A stretch of DNA of 39,539 nt from Ignavibacteria bacterium (GTDB lineage: Bacteria > Bacteroidota > Ignavibacteria > Tepidaquicellales > OLB5), in NCBI GenBank assembly GCA_030835025.1, contig JAUQWS010000047.1, forward strand, positions 1-39,539. Reading direction: 5' to 3'. A program made the translations under genes and the position numbers. The notes under the pieces were generated by a model that saw only the letters and a list, made by a program, of their open reading frames with translations, was not told where the DNA came from and made no database searches. Below, in pieces: positions 7,814-15,871 of the stretch (positions are counted from its first letter, which is position 1; each line of letters opens with the position of its first letter).

Positions 7814-9667
7814 TTATTGACCGATCCAGGCTTTTCTGATCGCTAACTGTTCTTCAGAAGGTTCTTTCGAAGGTATGATCACGTACTGTCGTTTCAGTTT
7901 AACAAGGAAAGTATTTGCTTTAAGTGTCTTAGTTATGATTTCTCCTTTGTTGTTTTTTCTTTGAACAACAACTGTAACTTCGTCACCGGGCTTAACTTTG
8001 CTTTCGAACTCTGAAGCTGCCTCATTTAGACTTGAAGCTGTAATATCCACTCCGTTAACAGATACAATAACATCGCCTACTTTCAGCTTAAGAGCCTTTC
8101 CGAATTCCCTCAGCTCAGTAACTTCGAACCTGCCTCCCGTGCTGCTCATTGTTGCCCCTATCATTGCAGGAACTTCTTTATCAATACTTTCGTAAAACTC
8201 ATAACCGGCATATTCAAGATATTGTTTATACGGAATTCTTTTAGGTCCTTCAACATAATCCCTGAAGAAACTCCTTATCTCGGGGTAAGTCAAAGAAGTG
8301 ATAACATCAAATAATTCATCATCTTCAAACGGTTTATCTTTGCCAAATTTCATCAGAAGCTCATCTTTCAAATTCCGGATCCCGTACTTGCCGCCGGAAA
8401 GCCTGAGCAACTCCAGGTCCAGGCACATGCTTATAAGGGCGCCCTTTTCGTAAACATTCACATATTGATGTTTACCTTGATCCAGCGCGCTTTTGCTTAG
8501 TTCTGTAAAAGGCAAAGTATCATTAAAGTACAAGGAAGATATCAGGATCTTCCGCGATATTCTTTCAAAGAACTTTTCGGGAGTGATAAGCCCCTGCTTA
8601 ACCTGGCAATGATGTGCATAGTACTCAGTACTTCCTTCATAAAGCCAGAGATGTTTGCTCATTTTTGGATTTATGAAATCGAAATCATGCACCTCCTTAG
8701 AGTGAATTCCAAGCGGTGTTATGATATGGAAGAATTCATGTGAGATCACATTAACAAACGGTTCAACCATGTCCTCTTTCGGGATATCGGGATAACTCAT
8801 GGTTGTAGACTGAAAATGTTCAAGTGCACCTGCACTGCCTGATTTAGAAGTACCTTCAAACATATACATCAGTATAGAGTATCTATCAGCAGGGAGTTTT
8901 CCGCCAAGGTATTTTCCCTGAGCTTCGAAAAGCTCTCTTGTGTGTGATATAAGATAGGAAGAAATATTCTTGTTTTTTGCAGAGTAACCTGAGAGCAATA
9001 CCCGGGTATTATTCACCATTACAGTAGCAGTATCCGGAACCGAATACATAATGGGATTATCGTGCAGTTCAAAGTAATTCTCAGCACTGTAACGATCACT
9101 ATATTCATCGGTGCTTATCAAATTCAGTGAAGTAGCTCCATAGAAACCCAAAGGTTTGGTCACATTAAGCTCAAATGGCCGTTCTTTAAAGCCATCAAAG
9201 TAGCCCACATAACAGAAATTATTCAATACAAAAACCTTTGCTGAATCGATACACAATCCTACCGGTTCAAAAACAGCAGGTGTTTTATCAGAATGATATG
9301 TATCTTCAACCCAATAAGTAACCTTCTTTATTCTCCCGGCATTCAGCAGCAGCCATCTGTTCGTATCAAGTCTTTCAACAGCCAGCAAACTGCCGTTCTC
9401 ATCAAAAGACCTCACATCAGATATGAACCTTCCGAAATTGTTTACCACGTATGTTCCGGGAACTATCTTCGGAAAATGCAGCTCAACAGTTTCAGAGTTC
9501 ATTTCAGGAGGGATAAGTTCAACCTTTATCCTGTGGTCTCCGGTGGCTTTTGTCAAGTCTATCTTTGCAATAGTCTGGGCTTCTGCCTGAAGGGTAATTG
9601 CTGCTAAAATGATATTGAAAATGAGAAAAATTAGTGCTTTGGGGCATTTTGAGGCTTTGGATATCAT
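7814..9667 (-). CDS. M61 family metallopeptidase with PDZ domain
   Basis: A 617-residue exported peptidase of the M61 (glycyl aminopeptidase-like) family. A signal peptide spans roughly residues 1-30, with cleavage probably after LQAEA. An N-terminal beta domain follows. The catalytic part has the zinc motif HEFFH (residues 310-314) and the downstream WLYEGSTEYY segment (glutamates 344 and 348). The GALEHFQSTT pattern seen in this family precedes it (about 280-289). A PDZ domain occupies about 505-590. The chosen ATG at 9667 has AGGA 9 bases upstream. The longer reading frame to 9745 would begin inside the terminator of the preceding pit gene and is rejected. M61 enzymes cleave peptides in the periplasm; the preferred residue is not established here. 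Confidence 0.9.
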   Translation of the reverse strand: MISKASKCPKALIFLIFNIILAAITLQAEAQTIAKIDLTKATGDHRIKVELIPPEMNSETVELHFPKIVPGTYVVNNFGRFISDVRSFDENGSLLAVERLDTNRWLLLNAGRIKKVTYWVEDTYHSDKTPAVFEPVGLCIDSAKVFVLNNFCYVGYFDGFKERPFELNVTKPLGFYGATSLNLISTDEYSDRYSAENYFELHDNPIMYSVPDTATVMVNNTRVLLSGYSAKNKNISSYLISHTRELFEAQGKYLGGKLPADRYSILMYMFEGTSKSGSAGALEHFQSTTMSYPDIPKEDMVEPFVNVISHEFFHIITPLGIHSKEVHDFDFINPKMSKHLWLYEGSTEYYAHHCQVKQGLITPEKFFERISRKILISSLYFNDTLPFTELSKSALDQGKHQYVNVYEKGALISMCLDLELLRLSGGKYGIRNLKDELLMKFGKDKPFEDDELFDVITSLTYPEIRSFFRDYVEGPKRIPYKQYLEYAGYEFYESIDKEVPAMIGATMSSTGGRFEVTELREFGKALKLKVGDVIVSVNGVDITASSLNEAASEFESKVKPGDEVTVVVQRKNNKGEIITKTLKANTFLVKLKRQYVIIPSKEPSEEQLAIRKAWIGQ

Positions 9668-9710
9668 GAAGTTCCTATTCTGAATAATTAGCAATATATT
9701 AATTAGATGC

Positions 9711-9739
9711 AAAAAACCCTCTTGAGGTTTCAAGAGGGT
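9711..9739 (-). terminator. Terminator of the DUF47-pit transcript
   Basis: A 10-bp perfect stem (9716-9725 with 9730-9739) and a 4-nt loop. Read on the minus strand it ends in six T (9716-9711). It lies 36 bp after the pit stop codon. Confidence 0.92.
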
Positions 9740-9774
9740 CAGCATAAAAATTTTGTCTAAAATGAATTTTAAAC

Positions 9775-10761
9775 TTAAAGGAAAAGGCTAATAAGGTAAT
9801 AAAACAATGCTCCGCATGCAGCTGAAAGCGGTATCGTGAGGATCCAGGCCCAGAGTATTTTTCCGGCAACTCCCCACTTAACTGCTGAAAGTCTGTTTAT
9901 ACTGCCAACCCCAACGATTGAACCGGTAATAGTCTGCGTAGTGCTGACCGGTATACCGGCGAAAGCCGTCACCAACAGGGTTGTAGCCCCGGCGAATTCA
10001 GCGCAGAAGCCGCCAATCGGTCTGAGTTTCGTGATCTTCATACCCATTGTCTTAACAATTCTCCATCCCCCGAACATCGTCCCAAGTGCAATAGCTGCGT
10101 GGCACGAAAGTATAACCCAAACAGGGACGTGAAAAGAATCCATATAGTTGGAAGCTACAAGGACCGAAACAATTATGCCCATTGTCTTCTGTGCATCGTT
10201 TGAGCCGTGTCCGAAGCTGTAGAATCCCGCGGAAATCAGCTGAAGCCGTCTGAATACTTTATCAACTTGCCTCGGTTTTTTATTTCTAACAATCCAAGTT
10301 GTGATTAACATATTGAGAAATCCCAATACAAGTCCGATTATAGGCGCAAGAAAGATAAACAGAATTACTTTTGAATATCCTGCCCAGATAATGACACTCC
10401 AGCCAAGCTTCGCTATTGCTGCACCTCCATAACCTCCAACAAGTGCATGTGAAGAGCTTACTGGTATCCCAAAGTACCACGTAAAAAGATTCCACCAAAT
10501 TGCACCAAGCAGCCCCGCCATTATTACATAAACATCAACAGCATTCAGTTCAACCAGACCCTTACCGACGGTTTTTGCAACCTCATCACCAAATGCAAAT
10601 GCAGCTATAAAATTGAAAAAAGCTGCAAACATCACAGCTTTCTGGGGAGAGAGCACACCTGTAGAAACTATTGTGGCAATTGAATTGGCAGAATCGTGGA
10701 AACCGTTAAGAAAATCAAAAAATAAAGCAATAATTATGATGATCAGTACAAGTTCGAACAT
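9775..10761 (-). CDS. pit: Inorganic phosphate transporter, PiT family
   Basis: A 328-residue inner-membrane phosphate:cation symporter. The PiT family signature appears near both ends, as expected from its internal duplication: NGFHDSANSIATIVSTGVLS at residues 19-38, and the C-terminal GIPVSTTQTITGSIVGVG. About ten hydrophobic segments are visible. The central GFYSFGHGSNDAQKTMG segment is also typical. The gene starts 1 bp after the DUF47 gene stop, a usual pairing, and is closed by a strong terminator. The upstream pair promoter carries Pho-type boxes, implying induction on phosphate limitation, although Pit proteins are often constitutive. Confidence 0.95.
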   Translation of the reverse strand: MFELVLIIIIIALFFDFLNGFHDSANSIATIVSTGVLSPQKAVMFAAFFNFIAAFAFGDEVAKTVGKGLVELNAVDVYVIMAGLLGAIWWNLFTWYFGIPVSSSHALVGGYGGAAIAKLGWSVIIWAGYSKVILFIFLAPIIGLVLGFLNMLITTWIVRNKKPRQVDKVFRRLQLISAGFYSFGHGSNDAQKTMGIIVSVLVASNYMDSFHVPVWVILSCHAAIALGTMFGGWRIVKTMGMKITKLRPIGGFCAEFAGATTLLVTAFAGIPVSTTQTITGSIVGVGSINRLSAVKWGVAGKILWAWILTIPLSAACGALFYYLISLFL

Positions 10762-10762
10762 A

Positions 10763-11380
10763 TCACATATTCTTTATCAATATTCCTTCTACTACTGTTG
10801 CCGAGTGGTGGCACTTATCTATTGCTCTTTCGATGATCTCAAGAATTTCCTTCTTCTTTATCAACTGGATAGTATCTGTTTCATCATCAAAAAGATTCAA
10901 CAATGCATCTTTAAAGACAATATCACCTTCGGTTTCCAGAGATTTTACCTGGACGATCTTTTCCGTTGTTTGTTTCGGATCCTGGATATGCTTTATTACA
11001 TCATTCAGCACCCCCATTTGAACAAGGAGTATATCCGAAAGCTGGGGTCCGAACTGAAGCTGAGATTTGAGCTTATACATATAAAGCCTTGAGCCGACAG
11101 TATCAATAGTATCAATGATATCATCAAGAGAATTCACAAGTGCATATATATCTTCACGGTCAATAGGTGTAATAAAAGTATCGTTCAGGTCACTTATTAC
11201 ATTGTGAGTAAGGTCATCACACCTGTTTTCAAGTACATGAATACGGCTTGAATAATCAGCAAAATTTTCGTGCTTGCTGAACATTTCATTCAGGAGCCTT
11301 GCTGACTCGAGTACATTTGTTGCAAGCTCATTTAATATCTCGTAGAAGTTGTTCTGCTTAGGAAGGAATCTTTTAAACAT
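10763..11380 (-). CDS. DUF47 (PhoU-like) partner of the Pit transporter
   Basis: A 205-residue all-helical protein of the DUF47/PhoU-like family. In many bacteria this gene sits directly before pit and is thought to regulate or support Pit-mediated phosphate uptake. Recognisable segments are LPKQNNFYEIL at the N-terminus and LENRCDDLTHNVISDLND, with the acidic metal-binding-like pattern IDREDIYALVNSLDDIIDTI (residues about 73-92). The ATG at 11380 is 44 bp from the last Pho-like half-site. The gene has its own promoter region behind the phoU terminator, so it need not be read through from the pst operon. Confidence 0.92.
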   Translation of the reverse strand: MFKRFLPKQNNFYEILNELATNVLESARLLNEMFSKHENFADYSSRIHVLENRCDDLTHNVISDLNDTFITPIDREDIYALVNSLDDIIDTIDTVGSRLYMYKLKSQLQFGPQLSDILLVQMGVLNDVIKHIQDPKQTTEKIVQVKSLETEGDIVFKDALLNLFDDETDTIQLIKKKEILEIIERAIDKCHHSATVVEGILIKNM

Positions 11381-11423
11381 AAATGTTAAGACCTTTATAG
11401 TTTAACTAAGATTTACGAAAAAA

Positions 11424-11472
11424 TGTTAAATTTTGATTGTTTCTGTTCTTTTTCGGTTAGGATAGCATTAAA
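11424..11472 (-). promoter_or_regulatory. Pho-box-like repeat upstream of DUF47-pit
   Basis: Read on the plus strand, four half-sites occur: TGTTAAA at 11424, TGTTCTT at 11444, GGTTAGG at 11455 and CATTAAA at 11466. The start-to-start distances are 20, 11 and 11 bp, identical to the arrays before pstS and phoB. The inner two are degenerate, so this is the weakest of the three arrays. The identical spacing is the main support. Confidence 0.65.
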
Positions 11473-11563
11473 ATGAGATAAAGATATAATAAAACAAAAC
11501 CAAAAAAATTGGAGTTTTTTAATTTGTTTAGATTATCTATTAAATAGGGTGTTTTAGCGATAT

Positions 11564-11589
11564 AAAAAAGGCGGCACTGAGCGCCGCCT
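11564..11589 (-). terminator. Terminator of the pst-phoU operon
   Basis: The stem AGGCGGC at 11569-11575 pairs with 11583-11589 around a 7-nt loop. On the minus strand it is followed by a run of T (11569-11564). It is 19 bp after the phoU stop and separates the pst operon from DUF47-pit. Confidence 0.9.
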
Positions 11590-11607
11590 GTATATTAAGA
11601 AACAGCG

Positions 11608-12294
11608 TTATTTTTCGGACGGTTCTTCTGGGCTGAAATCTTCGGATTTATGCCTGATTATTTCACCGCTGCAAAGATACACTACATCTTCAGCTATGTT
11701 AGTGGCTGAGTCTGCAATTCGCTCGAGGTTCTTTGAAACTGACCTCACGCTGAAATATTCTTTCGCCTTCTCGGGGTGTTTCTCAATTGTGTTTACTGTC
11801 TTCTTGAGTATCTGTTTTGTAAGCCTATCCACTTCATCATCAGCAGCTATGACTTCCCTTGCAAGAGTAACATCAGTATTCACAAGAGAATCAAGGCTCT
11901 TCTTAACCATTGCCTGAACTTTGTCTGAAATTCCCCCGAAGTCGGATATGATATCAACCCTTTCCCTTTTGGAAAGATATTTAGCTCTTTTTGCAATGTT
12001 CGATGCAAGGTCTCCCATTCTTTCAAGGTCACTGTTCATCTTCAGAACTGCGATCACGAACCTCAATTCTATAGCAACCGGCTGATACAGGGCCAGTATC
12101 TTCAGGCACTCTTCTTCGATCATTATTTCAAGAGTATCAACTTCCCTGTCCCTTGAAATGACTTCTTCTGCAAGTGCAGAGTCACGCCGCTCAAGGGAAA
12201 GCATAGAGCGCTGTATCTGCTCTTCGACAATTGCGCCGAGGCTGAGTATCAGCTTTTTCAGGTTTACAATTTCTCTTTGCCAGTAGTGGAGCAT
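11608..12294 (-). CDS. phoU: Phosphate signalling protein PhoU
   Basis: A 228-residue all-helical cytoplasmic regulator that links Pst transport to the PhoR sensor and represses the Pho response when phosphate is sufficient. The two repeated helical halves carry the paired metal-site segments DLERMGDLASNIAKRA (residues about 89-104) and NLERIADSATNIAEDVVYL (about 189-207), diagnostic for PhoU. It is the last gene of pstSCAB-phoU, 16 bp after pstB, and is followed by a terminator. Confidence 0.96.
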   Translation of the reverse strand: MLHYWQREIVNLKKLILSLGAIVEEQIQRSMLSLERRDSALAEEVISRDREVDTLEIMIEEECLKILALYQPVAIELRFVIAVLKMNSDLERMGDLASNIAKRAKYLSKRERVDIISDFGGISDKVQAMVKKSLDSLVNTDVTLAREVIAADDEVDRLTKQILKKTVNTIEKHPEKAKEYFSVRSVSKNLERIADSATNIAEDVVYLCSGEIIRHKSEDFSPEEPSEK

Positions 12295-12310
12295 GTTTAT
12301 ATCTCTCTTT

Positions 12311-13084
12311 CTATCCGAATCGTCCGGTAATGTAATCTTCTGTTTGCTTTTCGTTCGGTTTGGTGAATATTTGTTCAGTAGCGCCGTATTCTATCAGCCG
12401 TCCTTCATAGAAAAACGCAGTATTATCTGAAACCCGTCCTGCCTGCTGCATATTATGCGTAACAATAATTATTGTATAATCCTTCCTTAATTCACCTATC
12501 AGGTCTTCGATCTTAAGTGTTGATTTGGGATCCAGCGCACTTGCAGGTTCATCCATGAGTACTATATCCGGATTAATTGCAAGAGCCCTGGCAATACAGA
12601 GTCTTTGCTGTTGACCGCCGGAAAGGCTCATTGCGCTCTTATCAAGCCTGTCTTTAACTTCATCCCATAATGCAGACTTAACAAGACAGCTCTCCACAAT
12701 TTCCATAAGCTTTCCTTTATCTTTAACGCCGTGCAGACGCGGACCATATGCAATATTATCAAATATTGATTTTGGAAAAGGATTCGACTTCTGAAATATC
12801 ATGCCGACTTTCCTTCGGAGCTCGACAACATCAGTTATCGGACCGTAAATATCACCTCCATCAATTAGAACTTTTCCTTCAAGGCGTGTACCATCAATAA
12901 TATCATTCATCCGGTTAAGTGTTCGCAGGAAAGTCGACTTCCCGCAGCCCGAAGGACCAATGAAGGCTGTTACCTTCTTTTCGGGAAGCTCAATATTGAT
13001 ATCGAACAGTGCCTGCACGGAACCATAAAAGAAGTTCATATTCTCAACGTGTATCTTACTCCGTATTTCTTGGTTCTCTGCCAT
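12311..13084 (-). CDS. pstB: Phosphate ABC transporter ATP-binding protein PstB
   Basis: A 257-residue ABC ATPase that powers phosphate import through PstC and PstA. Walker A is GPSGCGKST (43-51), the Q-loop is Gln98, the ABC signature is LSGGQQQ (154-160), Walker B is IVLMDEP (174-180), and the switch histidine lies in [10 protein letters not shown]. The PstB-specific NRMND after the Walker A helix and the [18 protein letters not shown] segment are present. All motifs are intact and the length is typical. Confidence 0.97.
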   Translation of the reverse strand: MAENQEIRSKIHVENMNFFYGSVQALFDINIELPEKKVTAFIGPSGCGKSTFLRTLNRMNDIIDGTRLEGKVLIDGGDIYGPITDVVELRRKVGMIFQKSNPFPKSIFDNIAYGPRLHGVKDKGKLMEIVESCLVKSALWDEVKDRLDKSAMSLSGGQQQRLCIARALAINPDIVLMDEPASALDPKSTLKIEDLIGELRKDYTIIIVTHNMQQAGRVSDNTAFFYEGRLIEYGATEQIFTKPNEKQTEDYITGRFG

Positions 13085-13109
13085 TTACTGTATTAATTAC
13101 TCTGAATTT

Positions 13110-13964
13110 TTACCATTTATATTTTCTTCTAACCCGTATCCTGATTATGACTGCAAAAAGATTGAGTCCAACAACTAACAAAAGGAGCACCAATGCAGTG
13201 CCGTATTGCATCGGCAATATCTTCTGCGCTTCGGGATGCTGAGTTGCGAGTATGTAGAGATGGTAAGGCAGTGCCATGACCTGGTCAAAAACAGATGAAG
13301 GCAGCTCCGGCAAAAAGAATGCTGCTGCAGTAAGAAGAATAGGTGCAGTTTCACCGGCAGCTCGGCCAATCCCCAAAATTGAACCTGTCATCATTCCCGG
13401 AAGCGCATATGGCAGAACATTCTTATAAATGGTTTCCCATTTGGTTGCACCAAGAGCCAGGCTCCCTTCCCGCATATATTTTGGAACAGCTTTCAGCGAT
13501 TCTTCGCTTGCGACAATAATTGTCGGAAGTATCATGCACGCAAGAGTCAGGCTTCCTGCAATTATTGATGCGCCGAAATCAAGCGTAATAACAAACAGTC
13601 CCAGCCCGAACAAACCAAAGACTATTGACGGAACTCCTGCCAGAGTAACAATTGCCATCCTTATGGTTTGAGTGAATTTCGATTGCTTCGCATACTCAGT
13701 CAGATATATTGCGCTGAACATTCCAAGCGGCAGAGCAACCAGAATAGTCCCAATCACCAAATACAATGTCCCAAGAATAGCAGGAAGTATTCCGCCTTCC
13801 GCCCCGCTTTTTTCCGGTTCAGAAAACAGAAAATTCCATGAAATTACCGGGAGTCCGTTAATCAGTATCTTAAAAATTATGTATGCAATAAAGATAACGA
13901 CAACATAAGTAATACTTCTCATCAGCCAGAATGCAAACTTTTCACTTCTTCTTTTGCCGGTCAT
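13110..13964 (-). CDS. pstA: Phosphate ABC transporter permease PstA
   Basis: A 284-residue inner-membrane permease with six predicted membrane segments and the cytoplasmic coupling (EAA-like) loop MREGSLALGATKWETIYKNV (about residues 163-182). It carries the PstA-type N-terminal segment EPEKSGAEGGILPAILGTL. Its ATG directly follows the TAA of pstC (TAAATG), indicating translational coupling. It pairs with PstC to form the phosphate channel. Confidence 0.95.
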   Translation of the reverse strand: MTGKRRSEKFAFWLMRSITYVVVIFIAYIIFKILINGLPVISWNFLFSEPEKSGAEGGILPAILGTLYLVIGTILVALPLGMFSAIYLTEYAKQSKFTQTIRMAIVTLAGVPSIVFGLFGLGLFVITLDFGASIIAGSLTLACMILPTIIVASEESLKAVPKYMREGSLALGATKWETIYKNVLPYALPGMMTGSILGIGRAAGETAPILLTAAAFFLPELPSSVFDQVMALPYHLYILATQHPEAQKILPMQYGTALVLLLLVVGLNLFAVIIRIRVRRKYKW

Positions 13965-14846
13965 TTATGCACGCTCCGATCCGTATTTCTTCAGTACTCT
14001 GTACGAAACCAGATTTAGAATAAAGGTCATAAGCATCAACACAATTCCAACCCAAAACAGAGCCATGTAATGATCACTTCCAATGGTCACCTCACCCATT
14101 TCTGCAGCAACTGTTGCAGTCATTGTTCTAACCGATGTGAACGGATTAAAGCTCACAACCGGAGCATTTCCCGTAACCATCATGACCGTCATAGTCTCAC
14201 CAACTACTCTGCCCATCCCCAGCATCACAGAAGCAATAATTCCCGATAGTGCTGCTGGTACAACTACTTTCCAGATTGTTTCAAGCCTGCTTGCGCCCAA
14301 TGCCAATGAAGCTTCCTTATAGGCAGCGGGTACACTCTTTATCGCATCTTCGGAAATCGACATTATAGTTGGAATTGCCATTAAGGCAAGCAGAACTGCC
14401 CCGGTCAATGCTGTTAAACCGGTGTTAAGCCCGAAAACATCCTTAACCAATGGCGCAATAACAACCAGCCCGAAAAACCCAAGAACAACAGACGGTATTC
14501 CTGCAAGGATCTCGATAAACGGCTTAAGGAACTCTCTTTCTTTTGCGCTTGCCACTTCGCTTATATATACCGCTCCGATAATTCCGAACGGTATTGCTAT
14601 AACTGTAGCAAGCAGAGTCACAAGCACAGAACCGGTAACCAGCGGTAAGAGTCCGAACTCCTCTTTTTGAAATGATACTGGATTCCAAACAGAATGGAAC
14701 AGTTCCGTAAGCCCGGGTTGGCCAATAAAAGGCAAAGCCTCTTTAAAGAGGAATAAAAAGATCAGCAGAACTATGACTATTGAAAGTGAGCCACAGCTCT
14801 GCAGAAAATATTTTATTAGTTTTGCTTTAAGCCTTTGTTTGTTCAA
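13965..14846 (-). CDS. pstC: Phosphate ABC transporter permease PstC
   Basis: A 293-residue inner-membrane permease with about six hydrophobic segments, the EAA-like loop YKEASLALGASRLETIWKVV, and the PstC-type segment EEFGLLPLVTGSVLVTLLAT. It starts 46 bp after pstS and abuts pstA. Together with PstA and PstB it transports phosphate delivered by PstS. Confidence 0.95.
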   Translation of the reverse strand: MNKQRLKAKLIKYFLQSCGSLSIVIVLLIFLFLFKEALPFIGQPGLTELFHSVWNPVSFQKEEFGLLPLVTGSVLVTLLATVIAIPFGIIGAVYISEVASAKEREFLKPFIEILAGIPSVVLGFFGLVVIAPLVKDVFGLNTGLTALTGAVLLALMAIPTIMSISEDAIKSVPAAYKEASLALGASRLETIWKVVVPAALSGIIASVMLGMGRVVGETMTVMMVTGNAPVVSFNPFTSVRTMTATVAAEMGEVTIGSDHYMALFWVGIVLMLMTFILNLVSYRVLKKYGSERA

Positions 14847-14892
14847 GATAATATCAGCAATTTTACAAAGCGGCTACCAAGAAACCGCAAGC

Positions 14893-15759
14893 CTATTTCA
14901 GTGTAATGTACCCGGTTTCCTCAACAATTTTTTGCCCTTCACCGGTCATAGAAAAATCAAGGAACATCTTCAGGTTACCTGCGGGCTCACCGTTAAAATA
15001 CAAATACAGCGGTCTTGCAATTGAATAAGTTTTATCCAGAACAGTCCCATGGCTTGGTACAACTGCCGGAGACGAATCATCTTTCTTAACAGGAACTATT
15101 TTGATATTACCTTCTTTTGTATATCCAAGCCCGACATATCCAATTGACCACTTATCAGCAGAAACTGATTGAACAATTGATGACGAAGCCGGCATAAGTT
15201 TTACAGTAGGAGCGTAGTTCTCTTTATTCAGTACATGCTCCTGAAAGAAAACATAGGTCCCTGAATTGCTTTCCCTTGAAAGTACGGTGAGCGGCTGATC
15301 GGGTCCTCCTAGTTCCTTCCAGTTCTTATAAGCGCCGGTATAGATCTTCTTAAGCTGTTCAAGAGTAATATCTTTGATAGGATTATCAGGATGGACAACA
15401 ATTGCAATACCGTCATAAGCAATTATCTTTTCAACCGGATTAATGTTCTTTTCCTTCGCCTGGTCTTTCTCTTTCTGCTGCATATCGCGCGATGAAGCGC
15501 AAACGTCTGTTGTCCCGTTCAGGAGTGCTGCAATTCCAGTACCTGAACCGCCGCCGGTAACTGAAACCTTCGCTTCAGGATTTTTCTTCATATATGCCTC
15601 TGCAAGGGTACTCATTAGATGTACCATTGTATCAGAGCCCTTAACCGTAATTGATTTCTTGTTCTGTGAATCCTGCTTATCCTTTTTGGCGCATCCAACA
15701 GCTGCAAAAGAGATAAGCAAAAATGATAGTAGTATCAGTTTAAATGTTGTGTTTTTCAT
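14893..15759 (-). CDS. pstS: Phosphate-binding lipoprotein PstS
   Basis: A 288-residue periplasmic phosphate-binding protein anchored by lipidation. The signal peptide ends in a lipobox (FAAVGC, Cys23). Phosphate-binding loops are visible: VKGSDTMVHLMSTLAE, TGGGSGTGIAALLNGTTDVC, and the SRESNSGTYVFFQEHV segment. The ATG at 15759 is chosen over an in-frame start at 15804, because it gives a compact lipoprotein signal peptide and leaves 50 bp to the Pho-like promoter half-site. It is the first gene of the pstSCAB-phoU operon and has its own promoter region directly behind phoR. Confidence 0.95.
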   Translation of the reverse strand: MKNTTFKLILLSFLLISFAAVGCAKKDKQDSQNKKSITVKGSDTMVHLMSTLAEAYMKKNPEAKVSVTGGGSGTGIAALLNGTTDVCASSRDMQQKEKDQAKEKNINPVEKIIAYDGIAIVVHPDNPIKDITLEQLKKIYTGAYKNWKELGGPDQPLTVLSRESNSGTYVFFQEHVLNKENYAPTVKLMPASSSIVQSVSADKWSIGYVGLGYTKEGNIKIVPVKKDDSSPAVVPSHGTVLDKTYSIARPLYLYFNGEPAGNLKMFLDFSMTGEGQKIVEETGYITLK

Positions 15760-15808
15760 TGATATTTTGTTGTTTAATAATTTGCCTGTTTGATTTATAT
15801 GCAAATTA

Positions 15809-15857
15809 TGTTAAAAAATTAAGCAAACTGTTAAGGGAATGTTAAGATTTCATTAAG
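15809..15857 (-). promoter_or_regulatory. Pho box upstream of pstS
   Basis: Read on the plus strand, TGTTAAA begins at 15809, TGTTAAG at 15829, TGTTAAG at 15840 and CATTAAG at 15851. The last three are 7-bp direct repeats with 4-bp spacers, the geometry of known Pho boxes. The half-site resembles TTAACA of Bacillus PhoP boxes and CTTAAC of cyanobacterial SphR boxes. The array sits between the phoR stop (15872) and the pstS ATG. The regulator is most likely the PhoB encoded upstream (inference). Confidence 0.82.
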
Positions 15858-15871
15858 TTAAAGTCTTTGCT

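Noticed and set aside
11384-11390. An extra TGTTAAG directly before the DUF47 start codon
   Set aside because: It is outside the 20-11-11 array and only 4 bp from the ATG, so it would lie in the leader. Chance occurrence in AT-rich DNA is likely.
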